A stretch of DNA of 48,920 nt from a virus: positions 1-48,920 of the IMG/VR virus record IMGVR_UViG_3300036791_001712, one strand, 5' to 3'. Each line of letters opens with the position of its first letter. Position 1 is the first letter of the stretch. The translations under genes and the position numbers were made by a program. The notes below the pieces were generated by a model. That model was given only the letters and a program-made list of their open reading frames with translations. It was not told the origin of the DNA and made no database searches. Positions 46,150 to 48,920 of this stretch are shown here, one piece after another.

Positions 46150-46380
46150 CTAGAGTCCGTTCGGGGTAATAATGAGTGGCGCTTCGCTTTCCAAGGGGAA
46201 ACGGCGCATGTGTTGCTCCAGCTCGCAGATCTGGCCGGAGAGATTGCGCATCAAGTTGCGGATGGAATTGCCTTTGACCCCTTTCATTCTACCGCCCTGG
46301 ATATCGGTTAGCACCGCTGCGTAACCTCGTTGCGGGTCAAACCCGATCTCGGCGCGAAACATGACAGTTACTTTAGCCAC
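46150..46380 (-). CDS. Small conserved-looking hypothetical protein (76 aa)
   Basis: A short beta-helix layout (KVTVMFRAEIGFDPQRGYAA, LMRNLSGQICELEQHMRRFP) resembling small HicB/double-stranded-domain-like folds only loosely. It overlaps the zinc-ribbon gene by 8 nt. The function is unknown. Confidence 0.6.
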   Translation of the reverse strand: MAKVTVMFRAEIGFDPQRGYAAVLTDIQGGRMKGVKGNSIRNLMRNLSGQICELEQHMRRFPLESEAPLIITPNGL

Positions 46381-46984
46381 GGTAGTTGTCGCTTTGGCGA
46401 TTTAGCCAGCAGTGCCCCGGGTACATCTCTTGCACCCCGGCGCTGACCTTGTCAAGAGCAGAAATGGGGAAATGAACTTTGGCGCGCAAGAAACAGCGGC
46501 AGACCGCGCAACTGCGCAGCGAAGCGTCGTACTTGGTTTTGCGCAGGCCGAGAATTGTAGTTAGCAATGGTTGGCAACCGGAGCAGCCGCTTACGTTAAC
46601 GTTGAGATAGCACCGTGAACAGACAAGAGCGCGCCGCTCTGCTTCGGCTTGAGTGACTTCTTCTTTGCCTCGGGCGATCCAGTTTGAGAAGGTTTCGATG
46701 CCTTTCTGGAGATCGGAAAAGGAAAGGGACAGGGTAGGCCGGGGGCGCATTGGATCGTCATAGAGACACCAGCCGGGCGGGAGAGTGAGGCAGAGCTGAT
46801 GTTGCATTGTCTTTTCCAGATCCTCTGGAACGGGAAGTTGATTGGCCTGGAGATGGTTGCGCGCTTCCTGCACCCAATCGACATACGTCCAGGCAAAAGC
46901 AACGTAGCCATCAGCAGGGAACATGAAGCGGAACCCGTCCGGCGGACATGGCCCCCAGGTGTTAGTAAGAGAGAGGGTTGGCAT
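46373..46984 (-). CDS. Cys-rich zinc-binding protein between terminase and portal
   Basis: 203 aa. The C-terminal half has three Cys pairs: CSRCY, CSGCQ and CAVCRCF, spaced about 13-30 residues apart, followed by CWLNRQ, suggesting a zinc-ribbon/treble-clef module. The N-terminal half is Trp- and Pro-rich (PCPPDGFRFMFPADGYVAFA). It overlaps the TerL end by 23 nt and is likely co-translated. Zinc proteins in this slot occur in several phages with unknown roles; a packaging accessory factor is plausible. Confidence 0.62.
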   Translation of the reverse strand: MPTLSLTNTWGPCPPDGFRFMFPADGYVAFAWTYVDWVQEARNHLQANQLPVPEDLEKTMQHQLCLTLPPGWCLYDDPMRPRPTLSLSFSDLQKGIETFSNWIARGKEEVTQAEAERRALVCSRCYLNVNVSGCSGCQPLLTTILGLRKTKYDASLRSCAVCRCFLRAKVHFPISALDKVSAGVQEMYPGHCWLNRQSDNYRG

Positions 46985-48632
46985 ATTCGACGGCGATCTT
47001 GCGCTTTTCCAGGAATCGTTTCCACGGGGAATCGGTTGTTTTCTGGGTATGGGAAACGCTTCGTGGGGACAGCCCGCAGCGGGCCGCGGCGCAGCGGGCG
47101 GTTACAACAACCGCATCAGCCAGATCGGGGCTACGCCGGGTGCGATCTTTCATTTTGGCTTTTGTTTCCAGGGCGATTAAGCTTCCGCGCATCGACCACC
47201 ACCTTCGGCAGAACTCGGTTGCGCTTTGTTGATCCAACCCTTTAATTTGGCCGTTAAGAAGAAGGAGGCGAAAGAAAAACCATAGCTCGGTTACGGCCCG
47301 GTCATATTCCTGGTTAGCCGCTTTAGAGTTAGTGGCCGACACGGGATTTTTGCTGGCTTGGCCGCCAAATTCGACGCAGAGAATTTCCCGGCTCCATTCC
47401 TGTTGGAAAATACTAGCCAAGCCGCCGCCTTCGCCGGTCGAGTCCAGGGCGAAGTAGTATGGAGCGACTTCGCGCCGCTCACATTCGGCCTGTGCCTGGC
47501 GCACAATCTGGTAATGGATCGGGTCATCGGTGGCAATTTTGGTGCGCAAGAAAAGGGTTTCACCAAGGAGGAGAGTCTTTTTGCCTTCGACATCGCCGAC
47601 TCTGCCAAAGCGCAGCACACAACGATCTTCTCCTTCAAAAGCCGGATCCAGACCCGCTACCGCGACAGAGCTTTGGTCAAAGGAAGCGCTCCCAAAAGCT
47701 TCCGAGCGGATAATCATCGGCATGGAAAGGACGGTTTTAAGTAGTCCTTCGGGTGCCCAGAACCCACGGCGCATCTGCCAGAACTGCGGGCTATCGACCG
47801 AGTAAACGGTAGCGGTAGTATCGATGTCACTTTGGTTAAGCAGCCCCGGATAAGACTTGGTTTTGTCTAGCACATTGGGACTTCGCAGTCCGTCCAGGTG
47901 AACGCACACGCCCCGGCGCGTTTCCCACGACTCGCTTTCGACATCGATTGATTCCCAGCCAGCGGCTGGTTCGCACATCCGCCCGTGGGGATCCAAATGG
48001 TCATCGGCGTTACCCAGTCCTTTAAACTCAAAACGGGTGGAGCCGCTTTCCAAATTGACGCACGCTTCCACGATGGCTTCGGGCGTGTAAGGCATCTCGT
48101 CCACGAAAACTAACATTTTTTTGGCGTGAAAGCCGATTATTTTCCCGATCGCTTTATCTATCTCCCCTTTATCGGTAGCTAAGCCAAAGACCCCTGCGTC
48201 ATCGTGGCCTTTGCTATATTGAATGGCGTTGCGACTTTGCACCATGTGGCCGTAGAGAGGCCGGAGCCGGTGGAAGCGGGTGATCTCTTTCCAGATCCGG
48301 CGGCGCAACCCGTCCAAAGTCGTACTGGTGCAGATAACAACCGTGTTACGCGGATCAGCATAAAAGCTGCAAAGCGCATAAATAGCCGCGCTAGTTGTCT
48401 TCCAGGAAGCGGCAGGGCCAGTTACGGTGCACCATTTGTGCTCGGCAAAGGAGCGGATAAGTAGCTCGCTCCAATCGTTCCAGATAAAGCTTTCCGGGAA
48501 AGGCCGGTTCCAGATTAGGTCAATCGCGTTACGCAGATGGACAAAACGCCCCGGACTCAGAGGCGCACCTTGGGAAAAGCAGTACAACTCAATCGCCTGC
48601 CGGTCAGCCGTCGGAAACTTTAGTCCATACAT
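46962..48632 (-). CDS. Terminase large subunit
   Basis: 556 aa, the packaging motor. ATPase domain: Walker A GPAASWKT (72-79), Walker B MLVFVDE (173-179) with E179 as catalytic residue. Nuclease domain (RNase H-like): acidic residues in AGLDPAFEGEDR (about 328-340), ALDSTGEGGG (about 415) and RRSPDLADAV (about 510). It translocates DNA into the prohead through the portal and cuts the concatemer. The ATG at 48632 overlaps the preceding gene by 13 nt. Cut type (cos, pac or direct repeats) cannot be told from this sequence. Confidence 0.93.
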   Translation of the reverse strand: MYGLKFPTADRQAIELYCFSQGAPLSPGRFVHLRNAIDLIWNRPFPESFIWNDWSELLIRSFAEHKWCTVTGPAASWKTTSAAIYALCSFYADPRNTVVICTSTTLDGLRRRIWKEITRFHRLRPLYGHMVQSRNAIQYSKGHDDAGVFGLATDKGEIDKAIGKIIGFHAKKMLVFVDEMPYTPEAIVEACVNLESGSTRFEFKGLGNADDHLDPHGRMCEPAAGWESIDVESESWETRRGVCVHLDGLRSPNVLDKTKSYPGLLNQSDIDTTATVYSVDSPQFWQMRRGFWAPEGLLKTVLSMPMIIRSEAFGSASFDQSSVAVAGLDPAFEGEDRCVLRFGRVGDVEGKKTLLLGETLFLRTKIATDDPIHYQIVRQAQAECERREVAPYYFALDSTGEGGGLASIFQQEWSREILCVEFGGQASKNPVSATNSKAANQEYDRAVTELWFFFRLLLLNGQIKGLDQQSATEFCRRWWSMRGSLIALETKAKMKDRTRRSPDLADAVVVTARCAAARCGLSPRSVSHTQKTTDSPWKRFLEKRKIAVEYANPLSY

Positions 48633-48920
48633 ATCGTCTTTTCATGCTCGTCCCAGCGCAACCCAAGGGCATGAGTGGCCGCCCGCTCAACGTGAGTCGC
48701 CATCTGATGCTGGGCAAAGTATGGACTGCGTTCGTCATCCCCAGCTTCAGCCCGCGGGGAATGCTTGCCTTTTGTGCGTTCCGCTTCAAAGCGGCGGTCA
48801 AAAGAGGCAATTGCCTCATCGGCGATCCCATCGCGCCGACAGAGAAAGGCTTCCACTAACTCGTGGATCCCGACCGCTAACTCGCTTTGCGGGGACAGCC
48901 CGTCAACTACAGAAACTGTT
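48620..48920 (-). CDS. Conserved phage hypothetical protein, C-terminal part (continues at left edge)
   Basis: This is the right-edge part of the 131-aa gene whose start is at 202 on the left edge. Readable text includes HELVEAFLCRRDGIADEAIA, GDDERSPYFAQHQMATHVER and the end GLRWDEHEKTICMD. An apparent internal start within this piece (GTG at 48856) is an artefact of the cut. The TAA overlaps the start of TerL. The function is unknown; see the left-edge entry. Confidence 0.7.
   Translation of the reverse strand, partial: TVSVVDGLSPQSELAVGIHELVEAFLCRRDGIADEAIASFDRRFEAERTKGKHSPRAEAGDDERSPYFAQHQMATHVERAATHALGLRWDEHEKTICMD
48822..48920 (+). repeat. Terminal direct repeat, right copy (99 bp)
   Basis: Right copy of the repeat at 9-107. 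An exact length of 99 fits an assembler overlap of odd k-mer size. Confidence 0.97.

Noticed and set aside
9-48920. 99-bp terminal repeat as true phage direct terminal repeats
   Set aside because: The repeat sits inside a coding region, has an exact odd length typical of assembler k-mers, and its flank shows strain variation; circular assembly is the simpler explanation.

Overview
The window looks like one complete tailed-phage genome of about 48.8 kb. Bases 9-107 recur exactly at 48822-48920, as expected for a circular or terminally redundant contig cut open inside a gene. No tape-measure, tail-tube or baseplate gene is recognisable. A nozzle-like protein, a very large internal-type virion protein, spikes and fibres point to a short-tailed (podovirus-like) particle. 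I see no integrase, CI-like repressor, DNA polymerase, RNA polymerase or tRNA. The host cannot be read from the sequence. Small GGR/GGK-motif proteins, a bacterial C2H2 finger and leaderless starts would suit an environmental Gram-negative lineage such as Verrucomicrobia/Planctomycetes/Acidobacteria, but this is weak inference.

Layout. Transcription diverges from a control region at about 3366-3510. Rightward (+, 3510-16682) lies the early block of about 30 tightly packed, mostly small genes: GGR-motif proteins, a C2H2 zinc-finger protein, several one-helix membrane peptides, a Cas4/RecB-like nuclease, a NUMOD/zinc-ribbon homing-type gene, a primase-helicase, and a glycosyltransferase-glycosyltransferase-FkbM methyltransferase fusion that contains an HNH endonuclease gene in another frame. 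Leftward (-, 3366-1296) lies a MoxR-type AAA+ ATPase and a VWA-domain protein, closed by a hairpin terminator. The late operon (also -) starts at the small terminase (802), crosses the contig ends, and runs from 48632 down to 16679: TerS, two small genes, TerL, zinc-ribbon protein, portal, scaffold, major capsid protein, fibres, spike, lysis-type cassette, nozzle/tail proteins, internal virion proteins, a 2264-residue polyvalent protein and an ATP-grasp enzyme. The early and late blocks converge with overlapping stop codons at 16679-16682.

Regulation. Several promoters have a TTGACA-like -35, a 17-bp spacer containing a palindrome, and a start codon at or just after the predicted transcription start (leaderless). 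Two rightward promoters are near-duplicates, sharing a 16-bp A-rich upstream element and a TACCAAG-CAG-CTTGGTA type operator; a third has a degenerate copy of the operator. The capsid gene has its own promoter and a long, highly structured 5' leader.

Most unusual items: the HNH gene overprinted inside an open glycosyltransferase fusion, the structured capsid leader, the palindrome-in-spacer/leaderless promoter set, the MoxR-VWA pair, and the virion polyvalent protein with GHKL ATPase and HELTH metallopeptidase motifs.
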